NCBI RefSeq assembly: GCF_042654365.1
Contig: NZ_JBHSGG010000003.1
Span: 70,665 to 134,664, forward strand
DNA: 64,000 nt
Source: Coralloluteibacterium thermophilum
GTDB lineage: Bacteria; Pseudomonadota; Gammaproteobacteria; Xanthomonadales; Xanthomonadaceae
Direction of reading: 5' to 3'
This document shows, piece after piece, positions 36,046-42,338 of this stretch. The notes beneath the pieces were generated by a model. The model was not told where the DNA came from. It ran no database searches and was given only the letters and a program-made list of their open reading frames with translations. The translations under genes and the position numbers were made by a program. The first letter of the stretch is position 1; each line of letters starts with the position of its first letter.

Positions 36046-36272
36046 GCAGACACCTCGACCTCGTAGTGCGCCGCAGCCAACGCGTAGGCATCCCGCTCCG
36101 AGCTGTCCGGCCAGCGCGCCGCGATCACGCGATCGACGCACTGGTCGTCGGTCAGCTGGTCGCCGTAGACCGAGCGCGCTTCCGCCTGGATGGATTCGTT
36201 GGCGGCGAGCACGCTGCGGATCATCGCCGCGTGGTCCAGCTCGCCTCTCATCGACTCGGGGTAGTGGTTCAT
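36042..36272 (-). CDS. First gene of the leftward early operon (76 aa)
   Basis: Acidic helical protein starting MNHYPESMRGELDHAAMIRSV. ATG 36272 has GGAG 8 nt upstream and lies about 30 nt from the predicted start of the leftward promoter. It holds the position of lambda N, but it is acidic and lacks an Arg-rich motif, so an N-like role is not supported. Confidence 0.7.
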   Translation of the reverse strand: MNHYPESMRGELDHAAMIRSVLAANESIQAEARSVYGDQLTDDQCVDRVIAARWPDSSERDAYALAAAHYEVEVSA

Positions 36273-36307
36273 CGCTGTCTCCGGCGGTCTGGAGTGACCG
36301 TGCCGAC

Positions 36308-36337
36308 AGTCTAGAGAACTGAACTCCAAGCAGTCAA
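36308..36337 (-). promoter_or_regulatory. Leftward early promoter (PL-like)
   Basis: On the minus strand, TTGACT (36337-36332), an 18-bp spacer and TAGACT (36313-36308). The spacer and -10 share AGTTCA-N3-CTCTAGACTG with the rightward promoter at 38334-38363. Confidence 0.75.
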
Positions 36338-36349
36338 GAGGTCTGAACT
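36308..36349 (-). promoter_or_regulatory. Paired operators overlapping PL
   Basis: Two 18-bp direct repeats 24 bp apart on the minus strand: AGTTCAGACCTCTTGACT (36349-36332, covering the -35) and AGTTCAGTTCTCTAGACT (36325-36308, covering the -10). They agree at 14 of 18 positions and each has partial dyad symmetry. They are the likely repressor/Cro sites. Confidence 0.65.
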
Positions 36350-36394
36350 AAAAAGTTGCGACGATTCGCTGAAGAGGATCAACGGGGCAGCAAG

Positions 36395-36865
36395 ATGAAG
36401 GCGTGGGCAGCTTTGGGGGCGACGGTCGCGCTGGTGGCGCCGGCGTACGCGCAGGCACCTGACAGCGGCGCGAGCCGCTTGGGGCGTGCTCTCGCTGGCG
36501 GTGACCGGATCGCGGAGGAGGCAGCACAGCGGCGCATGTACGACCGCGCACAGCTCGAAGCGGCGATGCAGGAAATCCGGGCGTCGCGACTGCGCCAGGA
36601 GCAGACGCAGACGGAGCAGTACTGGCAGAGCGCGTTGTTGGCGACCTATGTCGAGCAGGGTTTGCCGGAAGCGGAGGCGCGTGCGATCTCCGCGACCTAC
36701 CGCATCTCGCCAGAGGGCGCCGCCATGCTCCACACGGTTCGGAGGATCGGGGTCGAGCAGGCCGCACGGGACGCCCGAGCTGCGTTAGATCGGCACGATC
36801 ACCGCGTGGCCAACGACCTGATCGTTGCTGCAATCATCGTGATGCAGGAGCTTGGCGCGGAGTAG
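36395..36865 (+). CDS. Secreted protein of unknown function (156 aa), moron-like
   Basis: Clear Sec signal peptide (MKAWAALGATVALVAPAYA|Q, cleavage after residue 19), then an Ala/Glu/Arg-rich helical mature part with a Gln/Thr-rich stretch (RQEQTQTEQYWQSALLATYV). No family recognised. It is alone on the plus strand between PL and the repressor operon. It could therefore be expressed in the lysogen from its own weak promoter, or be a cargo gene. ATG 36395 gives the signal peptide; the frame is open from 36356. Confidence 0.75.
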   Translation: MKAWAALGATVALVAPAYAQAPDSGASRLGRALAGGDRIAEEAAQRRMYDRAQLEAAMQEIRASRLRQEQTQTEQYWQSALLATYVEQGLPEAEARAISATYRISPEGAAMLHTVRRIGVEQAARDARAALDRHDHRVANDLIVAAIIVMQELGAE

Positions 36866-36883
36866 TAACTTCGTGCTGGCGGC

Positions 36884-37447
36884 TTAGGCGCTACCCGTGG
36901 CCTTGGCTTTGAGGCGCTCTTCTTCCTGGCGCCGCGCCTCATCATTCGCTTGACAGTCCGAATGGCGAAACCACTGCGCCGTCCTCGCCTGCCACGTGGT
37001 GAGTTTGTTGCGCACCGGCAAGTTCATCGCGAGATGGAGTTCGTTCTCGCAGAGCAAGGCCAAGGCAGCGTAGAAGGGCGGCTCGTCGCTTTCGATGCCA
37101 ATCTTCGCAGCCTCCCATTCCCGCAGGTCGGCGTCCGAGGGTTCAGGGCTTCGAACGATTGCCTGTTCAAGCTCGTAGCATCGTCGACGAAGTGCGGCGT
37201 GCCGATGGGCAAGCACTCCCGTGCCGACCACCAAGTCGATCGTCGAAGCAAGGACGACCGCGACCGCGCCGGTGGTTGAGAGCCACATCGGGAAGTCGTC
37301 GGCTACTGCCGCAAAAGCAGCGGAGCCGCCGAGGATGCCAATCATCGCCGTGGCTTTGCGCCATCGCTCGAAGAACGCTTCACGCCTCCCGTGGTAACGC
37401 TGAGAGAGGCGGGCGTACCAGATCAAGTCCCAGATGTCCTTCCGCAT
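36884..37447 (-). CDS. Two-TM membrane protein downstream of the repressor (SLATT-like)
   Basis: 187 residues: basic N-terminal region (WYARLSQRYHGRREAFFERW), two TM helices at ~33-50 and ~54-75 separated by a short loop (DDFPM), then a long soluble helical tail (HAALRRRCYELEQAIV...) with several Cys. This two-helix hairpin plus cytosolic tail resembles SLATT-type effectors known from nucleotide-linked defence systems; the resemblance is structural and not confirmed. It is third in line after the repressor and the polyproline protein on the same strand, so it is probably made in lysogens. Confidence 0.8.
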   Translation of the reverse strand: MRKDIWDLIWYARLSQRYHGRREAFFERWRKATAMIGILGGSAAFAAVADDFPMWLSTTGAVAVVLASTIDLVVGTGVLAHRHAALRRRCYELEQAIVRSPEPSDADLREWEAAKIGIESDEPPFYAALALLCENELHLAMNLPVRNKLTTWQARTAQWFRHSDCQANDEARRQEEERLKAKATGSA

Positions 37448-37487
37448 GACTACGGGCCGAGGCTGGCTTGGAGTTCCCGAAGCCGCA

Positions 37488-37610
37488 TCAGTCCTTCCGT
37501 GGTGGAGGTGGCGGTGGCGGGCGGGTTACCGGAACCTCGCCCTTCCTGGAAGGTTCGCGGTAGGTCGGCCGCGAGGGTGGCGGTGGAGGCGGCGGCGCTC
37601 GGTTGGGCAT
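37488..37610 (-). CDS. Polyproline microprotein (40 aa)
   Basis: Starts MPNRA, then seven prolines, a basic middle (SRPTYREPSRKGEVPVTR), another seven prolines, and ends RKD. ATG 37610 has AGAGGA 8 nt upstream and begins 16 nt after the repressor stop. Two seven-proline runs would need EF-P for translation and would form PPII helices suited to binding a partner. No known family. It lies between the repressor and the two-TM protein gene. Confidence 0.65.
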   Translation of the reverse strand: MPNRAPPPPPPPSRPTYREPSRKGEVPVTRPPPPPPPRKD

Positions 37611-37626
37611 CGGGCTGATCCTCTGG

Positions 37627-38298
37627 CTATTCTTCCCAGCTTCCAATCCAGCGGACACGGCCGATGATCTCGATCGGGTCCTTGGGGTTGTTCATCCACT
37701 TCGGCTTGCCCCAGGCGTGGTCGCCGGCGGGATTGTCCGAGCGGAACATCACGCCAGCATCAGTTAGCTCCGCCCGCTTGGCGTAGATCTCGCCGCGCCA
37801 CTTAACGATGTAAACCGCGCCGTCGACCGGCCGAGTGTCGGACGTGTCGAAGAGTAGGGCGTCGCCCTTCTTGATGCGTGGCTCCATCGAGTCGCCGTCG
37901 CCGTAGAACACGTGCAGGTTCCGCGGGTTCAGGCCTTTCCTGCTCAGGCTGCGTTGCCGGAACTTCAGGCTGTGGGTCTCGGCGTATTCTTGAGCCTCAG
38001 TGCCGAGACCAAGGCCGACCGCCTGGCTGTAACCGGTGACGTCGGCCCAGTCCTCATCGACCGGGGATGCAACCGAGGCCTCCATCGGTCCTCGGCCAGA
38101 GGTCAGCCACGCCGCGCTCACTCCCAGGAAGCCGCAGATCGTGCGCACCGTAGATTCGCGCACCTTCTCGGGCTTCGTGGTGTCGTTGAGGATGTTGTAG
38201 ATCGTCCCCTTCGACAGCCCGCTCGCGGCGATCAGGTCCGGCGGCTGCCATCCCTTCGCATCGAGAGCCTGCGCGAGGCGTTCACCCATAGTCGTCAT
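37627..38298 (-). CDS. S24-family (CI/LexA-like) prophage repressor
   Basis: Maintains lysogeny by binding the early operators and is inactivated by RecA-stimulated self-cleavage. 223 residues: an N-terminal HTH (GERLAQALDAKGWQPPDLIA, then SGLSKGTIYNIL), a linker, and a peptidase S24 domain with S137 (GDGDSMEP) and K174 (EIYAKR). The start ATG 38298 has no Shine-Dalgarno and lies 7 nt after a TAGTGT -10, so the message may be leaderless like lambda cI from PRM. It is divergent from cro. Confidence 0.93.
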   Translation of the reverse strand: MTTMGERLAQALDAKGWQPPDLIAASGLSKGTIYNILNDTTKPEKVRESTVRTICGFLGVSAAWLTSGRGPMEASVASPVDEDWADVTGYSQAVGLGLGTEAQEYAETHSLKFRQRSLSRKGLNPRNLHVFYGDGDSMEPRIKKGDALLFDTSDTRPVDGAVYIVKWRGEIYAKRAELTDAGVMFRSDNPAGDHAWGKPKWMNNPKDPIEIIGRVRWIGSWEE

Positions 38299-38315
38299 GT
38301 TCAGAACACTAGACC
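38298..38315 (+). promoter_or_regulatory. Operator copy at the repressor start codon
   Basis: TGTTCAGAACACTAGACC matches the PL operators at most positions (GTTCAG..C.CTAGAC). It overlaps the repressor ATG and its -10, suggesting autoregulation or Cro control. Confidence 0.55.
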
Positions 38316-38331
38316 GAATACGGTTTAGTGT
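38306..38331. promoter_or_regulatory. 26-bp near-perfect palindromic operator
   Basis: ACACTA and ACCG half-sequences mirror CGGT and TAGTGT across the centre; 11 of 13 base pairs are symmetric. It lies between the repressor start and the rightward promoter -35, over the repressor's -10. Confidence 0.7.
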
Positions 38332-38334
38332 GAT
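38306..38334 (-). promoter_or_regulatory. Repressor maintenance promoter (PRM-like)
   Basis: Minus-strand ATCACA (38334-38329), 17-bp spacer and TAGTGT (38311-38306), placing the start point at or next to the repressor ATG (38298). The -35 is weak (4 of 6), as expected of an activated or autoregulated promoter. Confidence 0.45.
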
Positions 38335-38363
38335 TGACTGTGCGTAGTTCATAGCTCTAGACT
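38334..38363 (+). promoter_or_regulatory. Rightward early promoter (PR-like) with operator
   Basis: TTGACT (38334-38339), 18-bp spacer and TAGACT (38358-38363), identical hexamers and spacing to the leftward promoter. AGTTCATAGCTCTAGACT at 38346-38363 is an operator copy covering the -10. The cro ATG begins 8 nt after the -10. Confidence 0.75.
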
Positions 38364-38370
38364 GCGCGTC

Positions 38371-38574
38371 ATGAACATGACCAAGCGCGCTGTACGGGAG
38401 GCTCTCGGTTTCACGATGGACCGAGAGCTGGCGGCCTTCTTCAACGTCAGCAAGGGCGCGATCAGCGCCTGGTCCGACGACGAGCCGATTCCCGAAGGGC
38501 GGCAGTGGGAGCTGCGTGCGCGCCGCCCCGACCTCTTTGACGCGCCCCCGTCTAGCGGCCAGCAGGCCGCCTGA
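38371..38574 (+). CDS. Cro-like repressor
   Basis: 67 residues with a compact HTH (ALGFTMDRELAAFFNVSKGA, then ISAWSDDEPIPEGRQWELRA), of the YdaS/Cro group, divergent from the S24 repressor. ATG 38371 is at the expected +1 of the rightward promoter with no ribosome site, so the mRNA is probably leaderless. It is followed by an intrinsic terminator. Confidence 0.88.
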   Translation: MNMTKRAVREALGFTMDRELAAFFNVSKGAISAWSDDEPIPEGRQWELRARRPDLFDAPPSSGQQAA

Positions 38575-38607
38575 CGTGTCCCCAATCCCTTCCATCTGAA
38601 CTCCTCT

Positions 38608-38639
38608 GGCGCCGGGCACTCCGCCGGCGCCCTTTTTTT
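38608..38639 (+). terminator. Intrinsic terminator after cro (tR1-like)
   Basis: 8-bp stem GGCGCCGG/CCGGCGCC (38608-38615 with 38624-38631), 8-nt loop, followed by seven Ts (38633-38639). It lies between cro and the next regulator, matching lambda tR1, and implies antitermination or read-through for the replication genes. Confidence 0.85.
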
Positions 38640-38667
38640 CGCCCGCCGGCAACCGTCAACACCACGC

Positions 38668-39036
38668 ATGAACACGCAACGTGAGTTTCCTCTGATTGCT
38701 GGAACCCGCGCTCCAGAGCGCCTTCCGGCCCATCTCGTCGGCCTGTGCCGCAGCAGCGCCGAGGCGCTCCGGCTGGCCATCCAGTACGGGAAGAAGACCC
38801 AGGCCTTCGTCGCCGACGCCCTCGGCATGGAGCGCGCGCAGCTGTCGCGGATCCTCTCCGGCATCGCGCACTTCCCGGCCGACAAGGCCTTGGAGTTCGC
38901 CTACCTGGTCGGGAACTGGGGCTGGCATCAGTGGGTCGCGCACAGCTGCGGCATGGACCTGGTCCCCAGGGTCGAGACGGTCGAGGAGCGGATTCTGCGG
39001 CTCGAGGCGGAGAACGCACGGCTGAGGGCTGCGTGA
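38668..39036 (+). CDS. HTH regulator in the cII position (122 aa)
   Basis: Central HTH (KKTQAFVADALGMERAQLSRIL) followed by a helical stretch and a C-terminal leucine-zipper-like tail (VEERILRLEAENARLRA) suited to oligomerisation. It sits directly after the tR1-like terminator, the place of cII in lambdoid phages; sequence identity to CII was not recognised. Preceded by a weak ribosome site. Confidence 0.75.
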   Translation: MNTQREFPLIAGTRAPERLPAHLVGLCRSSAEALRLAIQYGKKTQAFVADALGMERAQLSRILSGIAHFPADKALEFAYLVGNWGWHQWVAHSCGMDLVPRVETVEERILRLEAENARLRAA

Positions 39037-39127
39037 CTACGTGGGCCTGCCGCATGGTCGCAACCCCCGTGGAATCGGCCTCGGTTGCGCGCCGAATCCC
39101 GGCCAGAGGCCGGGGAGGATCGTCGGC

Positions 39128-39319
39128 ATGACCAGACGCCGCCCCTCCGCTGTCGAAGTAGCCCGCCAGCTCGCCCACATGCGTGCGGCCATCGCCGAGT
39201 GCGGGCGCCACCACGACGAACGCGAGATCCGGGAGGCAGCGCGGCATCTGGGCCGCGAGGGCTGCCTGCCGGACCGGCAACTCCAGCTCGCGCCTCAGCG
39301 GCGCGAGGAGGCGAAGTGA
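39128..39319 (+). CDS. Hypothetical basic phage protein (63 aa)
   Basis: Begins MTRRRPSAVEVARQLAHMRA, helical with His/Arg/Glu. ATG 39128 follows GGGGAGGA. No family recognised. Confidence 0.6.
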   Translation: MTRRRPSAVEVARQLAHMRAAIAECGRHHDEREIREAARHLGREGCLPDRQLQLAPQRREEAK

Positions 39320-39333
39320 GACCTGATCGAGAT

Positions 39334-39531
39334 CTAGGCCTGCAGAGGAGGGAGAGGCACGCCCTCGCCGTCGTCCTCTTCGGGGTAGCCGAGCGAATAC
39401 CAGATCGACGGGTGCCCCTCGTCATCCTGGCCTGCAGCTACCGCGAGCAACACCCACCCCTCGCGCAACCTCTGGTTGACGGTGGCGACGTCACTCGTGC
39501 CGTCGCACTCGACGATGTTCCGCAGGTCCAT
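39334..39531 (-). CDS. Small antisense-strand phage protein (65 aa)
   Basis: Begins MDLRNIVECDGTSDVATVNQ and contains LREGWVLLAVAAGQDDEG and SIWYSLGYP, a pattern of small phage proteins with a beta-strand/helix layout. It is the only leftward gene in the rightward early operon. The frame is open to 39615 but ATG 39531 gives the sensible start. Confidence 0.6.
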   Translation of the reverse strand: MDLRNIVECDGTSDVATVNQRLREGWVLLAVAAGQDDEGHPSIWYSLGYPEEDDGEGVPLPPLQA

Positions 39532-39583
39532 GGCATCCGCTCGTTGGGTGTGGGCCCGGACTATAGCCGGGCAGGGGGCACCG

Positions 39584-40405
39584 ATGGCCGGTGACTGGAT
39601 CAAGTTCGACGTCACGACGCCGGATAAGCCCGAGGTAGTGGCGATCGCTGCGGACCTAGGGATCGATCAGGACGCGGTGGTCGGAAAGCTGCTCCGTATC
39701 TGGATCTGGGCGGACCAGAACAGCGTCGCCGGTAACGGTCTGAGCGTTACATCTGCGTTTCTTGATCGTCTCGCGTTCTGCCCAGGCTTCGCCGGTGCGA
39801 TGCGGAAGATCGGCTGGCTCGCGGGCGACGACGGCGCGCTGTCATTTCCCAACTTCGAACGGCACAACGGAAAAACCGCGAAGAATCGGGCAGTTAGCAA
39901 CCGCAGGGTCGCTGAGCACCGCAGTGCGCGTAACGGTGATGTAACGCCGGATGTAACGCCGGGAGCGTTACAAAAATCGTTACCAGAGAAGAGAAGAGAA
40001 GAGAAAGAAGAAAAGCCCCCCATACCCCCCGCAAGCGGGGGGGAGGCCGATGGCGTGAAGCCCTCTCGCGCCAAGGGGCGATCCGAGGCGATGACCTACG
40101 GGCAGTTCGTAGACGCGTGCAAGGCCGACGGCGAGAAGCTGATCCCGAGCGATCACGCGGTGTTCGGCTTCGCTGCGACAGCTGGCATCCCGGTGGAGTA
40201 CCTCGAACTCGCCTGGCGCGAGTTCGCCCGCCAGTACCGGGGGTCGAAGAAGACCCAAGCCGGGAAGCGTGGGTGGCGCCAGAAGTTCGAGAACTGCGTG
40301 CGTCGGAACTGGTACCGGCTGTGGTGGTTCCCGGCGGAGGGTAGCTGCGACCTGACGACCGCGGGCGTCGCCCTGAAACGCGAGAAGGAGGCGCACGCCG
40401 CATGA
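39584..40405 (+). CDS. Phage replication initiator (O/gp18-like position)
   Basis: 273 residues: N-terminal winged-helix-like domain (DWIKFDVTTPDKPEVVAIAA, VVGKLLRIWIWADQ, GWLAGDDGALSFPNFERHNG), a low-complexity linker encoded by a purine tract and C-run, and a C-terminal domain ending KFENCVRRNWYRLWW. The layout fits phage initiators that recruit a DnaB-type helicase. The gene contains seven GTAACG motifs in either orientation, so it may carry its own origin. Stop overlaps the helicase start. Confidence 0.8.
   Translation: MAGDWIKFDVTTPDKPEVVAIAADLGIDQDAVVGKLLRIWIWADQNSVAGNGLSVTSAFLDRLAFCPGFAGAMRKIGWLAGDDGALSFPNFERHNGKTAKNRAVSNRRVAEHRSARNGDVTPDVTPGALQKSLPEKRREEKEEKPPIPPASGGEADGVKPSRAKGRSEAMTYGQFVDACKADGEKLIPSDHAVFGFAATAGIPVEYLELAWREFARQYRGSKKTQAGKRGWRQKFENCVRRNWYRLWWFPAEGSCDLTTAGVALKREKEAHAA
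39930..40043. other. Candidate phage origin of replication (iterons + purine tract + hairpin)
   Basis: Three direct GTAACG motifs (39930, 39941, 39953) and two inverted CGTTAC motifs (39966, 39978) recur every 11-13 bp. A 31-nt uninterrupted purine run, A-rich for this genome, follows (39985-40015), then a C6/G6 hairpin with CAAG loop (40025-40042). A further GTAACG/CGTTAC pair is at 39732-39750. Iterons plus an AT-rich purine tract inside the initiator gene match the lambda O-gene design. Confidence 0.65.
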
Positions 40406-41853
40406 GCCAAGCAGAAACCTTCGGGCAACAGCTGCCGTGCTCCATCGAGGCGGAGCAGGCAGTCTTGGGCGGCCTGATGCACGAGGACGGCGCCTACTGG
40501 CGCGTGGCGGGGCAGATTGATGCCGGGGACTTCTTCCGGCGCGATCATTCGGCCCTCTTCGAGCTGATCGTGAGTGAGGTCAAGGCGCAGCGGCCGGTGG
40601 ACCAGGTCACGATCATGGAACGGATCACCGCCCTCGGCTTGGAGGAGGTCATCCGGCCCGACTACGTGTTCGAGCTGATCGGCGCGACGTTCTCTGCCGC
40701 CAGGATCACCGCCCACGCCGAGATCGTCCGAGAGAAGTCGGTCCTGAGGAAGCTGATCCTCGCCGGCTCGAACATCGTGAGCGAGGGCTTCAACCCCGAC
40801 GGGCGCTCCTCGCTCGAGGTGCTCGCGGCCGCGCAGCGTCAGGTCGAGGCCATCACCAACCAGCAGCCCACCCGCGTCCAAAAGCTGTCCAGGATGGCCG
40901 ACCGCGCGTGGCAGGCGCTTGTCGAGGCGAGCGAGCGGGGCGAGCAGGAAGCACAGGGGCTGCAGACCGGGTTCACAGACCTGGACGAGGCGACCGGCGG
41001 CTTCATGCCGGAGGACTTCATCATCGTGGCTGCCCGCCCAGGCATGGGGAAGACGGTGCTGGCGATGAACATTGCCGAGCACGTCGCGATCCGCCGCGGC
41101 AAGCGCGCTGCGGTCTGGTCTCTGGAGATGTCGGCCGCGCAGCTGGTTCGCCGGCTGCAGTCGAGTGTCAGCCGTGTGCCCCACGACAGCCTCAAGCGGC
41201 CGTGGCGGATGACCGACGAGGACTGGGAGAAAGTCCACAAGGCGACGCAGGCCTTCAAGACCAGCGGCCTCGAGATCCTGGACGCAGCGGATCTGAGCAT
41301 CGAGCAGCTCGAGGGGCAGGCGCACCAGTTGCACGCGCAGGAGCCGCTGGACCTGATGGTCGTGGACTACCTCGGCCTGATGAATCCGCCCAAGGCGGAG
41401 CGCCACGAGCTCGCCATGGGCGAGATCAGCCGCCGCTGCAAGAAACTGGCGAAGAGGCTCGGCGTGCCGCTGATCGGCGTGCACCAGCTCAACCGTGGAG
41501 TCGAGACCCGGCAGTCGCGCGAGCCGACGATGGCTGATCTCCGCGACACCGGGCGCTTCGAGCAAGACGCAGACGCGATCCTGCTGCTTCACCGCGAGCA
41601 GTACTACGACGAGTCGGCGCCCAACGACTGCCAGGTCCACATCGCCAAGAACCGCGCTGGTCCGACGAAGCGCATCGGCTTCCGGGCTCGCCTCGACGTT
41701 TGCCGGTTCGAGGACTTCACGGGCTCGTGGGTGCCCTACAGCGAGCGCAAGCGCGCGCCCGCCGCAGCGGCGGCGAATGAGGGCTTCGATGACGGGTTCC
41801 CACCCCCGCCACGGCAGTCCGGTCGCGACCGAGCAGCTGGAGGTGGTCGATGA
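40402..41853 (+). CDS. Replicative DNA helicase (DnaB family)
   Basis: Hexameric 5'-3' helicase for phage replication. 483 residues: N-terminal primase-interaction domain (LPCSIEAEQAVLGGLMHEDG), linker, RecA-fold core with Walker A ~212-219 (RPGMGKTV), Walker B LMVVDYLGLM, and DLRDTGRFEQDADAILLLHR. It is overlapped by the initiator gene (ATGA), so the phage brings its own helicase like P22 gp12. Confidence 0.95.
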   Translation: MSQAETFGQQLPCSIEAEQAVLGGLMHEDGAYWRVAGQIDAGDFFRRDHSALFELIVSEVKAQRPVDQVTIMERITALGLEEVIRPDYVFELIGATFSAARITAHAEIVREKSVLRKLILAGSNIVSEGFNPDGRSSLEVLAAAQRQVEAITNQQPTRVQKLSRMADRAWQALVEASERGEQEAQGLQTGFTDLDEATGGFMPEDFIIVAARPGMGKTVLAMNIAEHVAIRRGKRAAVWSLEMSAAQLVRRLQSSVSRVPHDSLKRPWRMTDEDWEKVHKATQAFKTSGLEILDAADLSIEQLEGQAHQLHAQEPLDLMVVDYLGLMNPPKAERHELAMGEISRRCKKLAKRLGVPLIGVHQLNRGVETRQSREPTMADLRDTGRFEQDADAILLLHREQYYDESAPNDCQVHIAKNRAGPTKRIGFRARLDVCRFEDFTGSWVPYSERKRAPAAAAANEGFDDGFPPPPRQSGRDRAAGGGR

Positions 41854-42338
41854 AGCGCCCCTTCGTCCTGGACCCCGGCAGCCCGCAGTTCGAGCTCGCG
41901 CGCGCGTCGTTGCTGCGACACCTCGGCGACCGGCTGCGCGCCGGGCAGGTGACGTCTGTCGTGGTGGGCGACCCGGCGAGGTCACTGGCGCAGAACGCGC
42001 GCATGTGGGCGGTCCTTCACGACATCGCGCGTCAGGTCGGCTACCGGAAGCCGCGGTGGCGCGGCGACCGACTGGTGGAGGAGGGCGGCTACGTCGCCTT
42101 CGAGATCGAGCCGCGCGCGATCGCGCTCACGCCGGAGGAATGGAAGGACGTGCTCTCGGCGGCGCTGTGGCGCCCGCGCCGGCTGCCCGGTCTCGAGGGC
42201 GGAGTGGTCGCGGTCGGGCTGCGCACGTCGAGCCTGACGAAGCGCCAGATGAGCGACCTGATCGAACTCGCGCACGCGTTCGGCGCCGAGCACGGCGTGC
42301 GGTGGAGCGAGCCGCCGGCGGTGGAGGAGGCGGCCTGA
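41850..42338 (+). CDS. ninB: NinB-like recombination protein
   Basis: 162 residues in the NinB pattern: LAQNARMWAVLHDIARQVGY, LTPEEWKDVLSAALW, LEGGVVAVGLRTSSLTKRQM and HAFGAEHGVRW. NinB (Orf) binds single-strand DNA and SSB and helps the phage recombinase. ATGA overlap with the helicase gene; TGATG overlap with the next gene. Confidence 0.88.
   Translation: MKRPFVLDPGSPQFELARASLLRHLGDRLRAGQVTSVVVGDPARSLAQNARMWAVLHDIARQVGYRKPRWRGDRLVEEGGYVAFEIEPRAIALTPEEWKDVLSAALWRPRRLPGLEGGVVAVGLRTSSLTKRQMSDLIELAHAFGAEHGVRWSEPPAVEEAA

Noticed and set aside
36042..36272. Lambda N-type antiterminator as first gene of the leftward operon
   Set aside because: The protein is acidic without an N-terminal arginine-rich motif and no boxB hairpin was found in the short leader.
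37452..37489. 12-codon frame after the polyproline gene (TGATG-coupled)
   Set aside because: Too short and not supported by any signal other than the overlap; probably spacer before the two-TM gene.
39985..40043. Programmed frameshift at the purine tract/C-run in the initiator gene
   Set aside because: The frame stays open to a normal stop overlapping the helicase start, and the C-terminal part is well formed, so no shift is needed.
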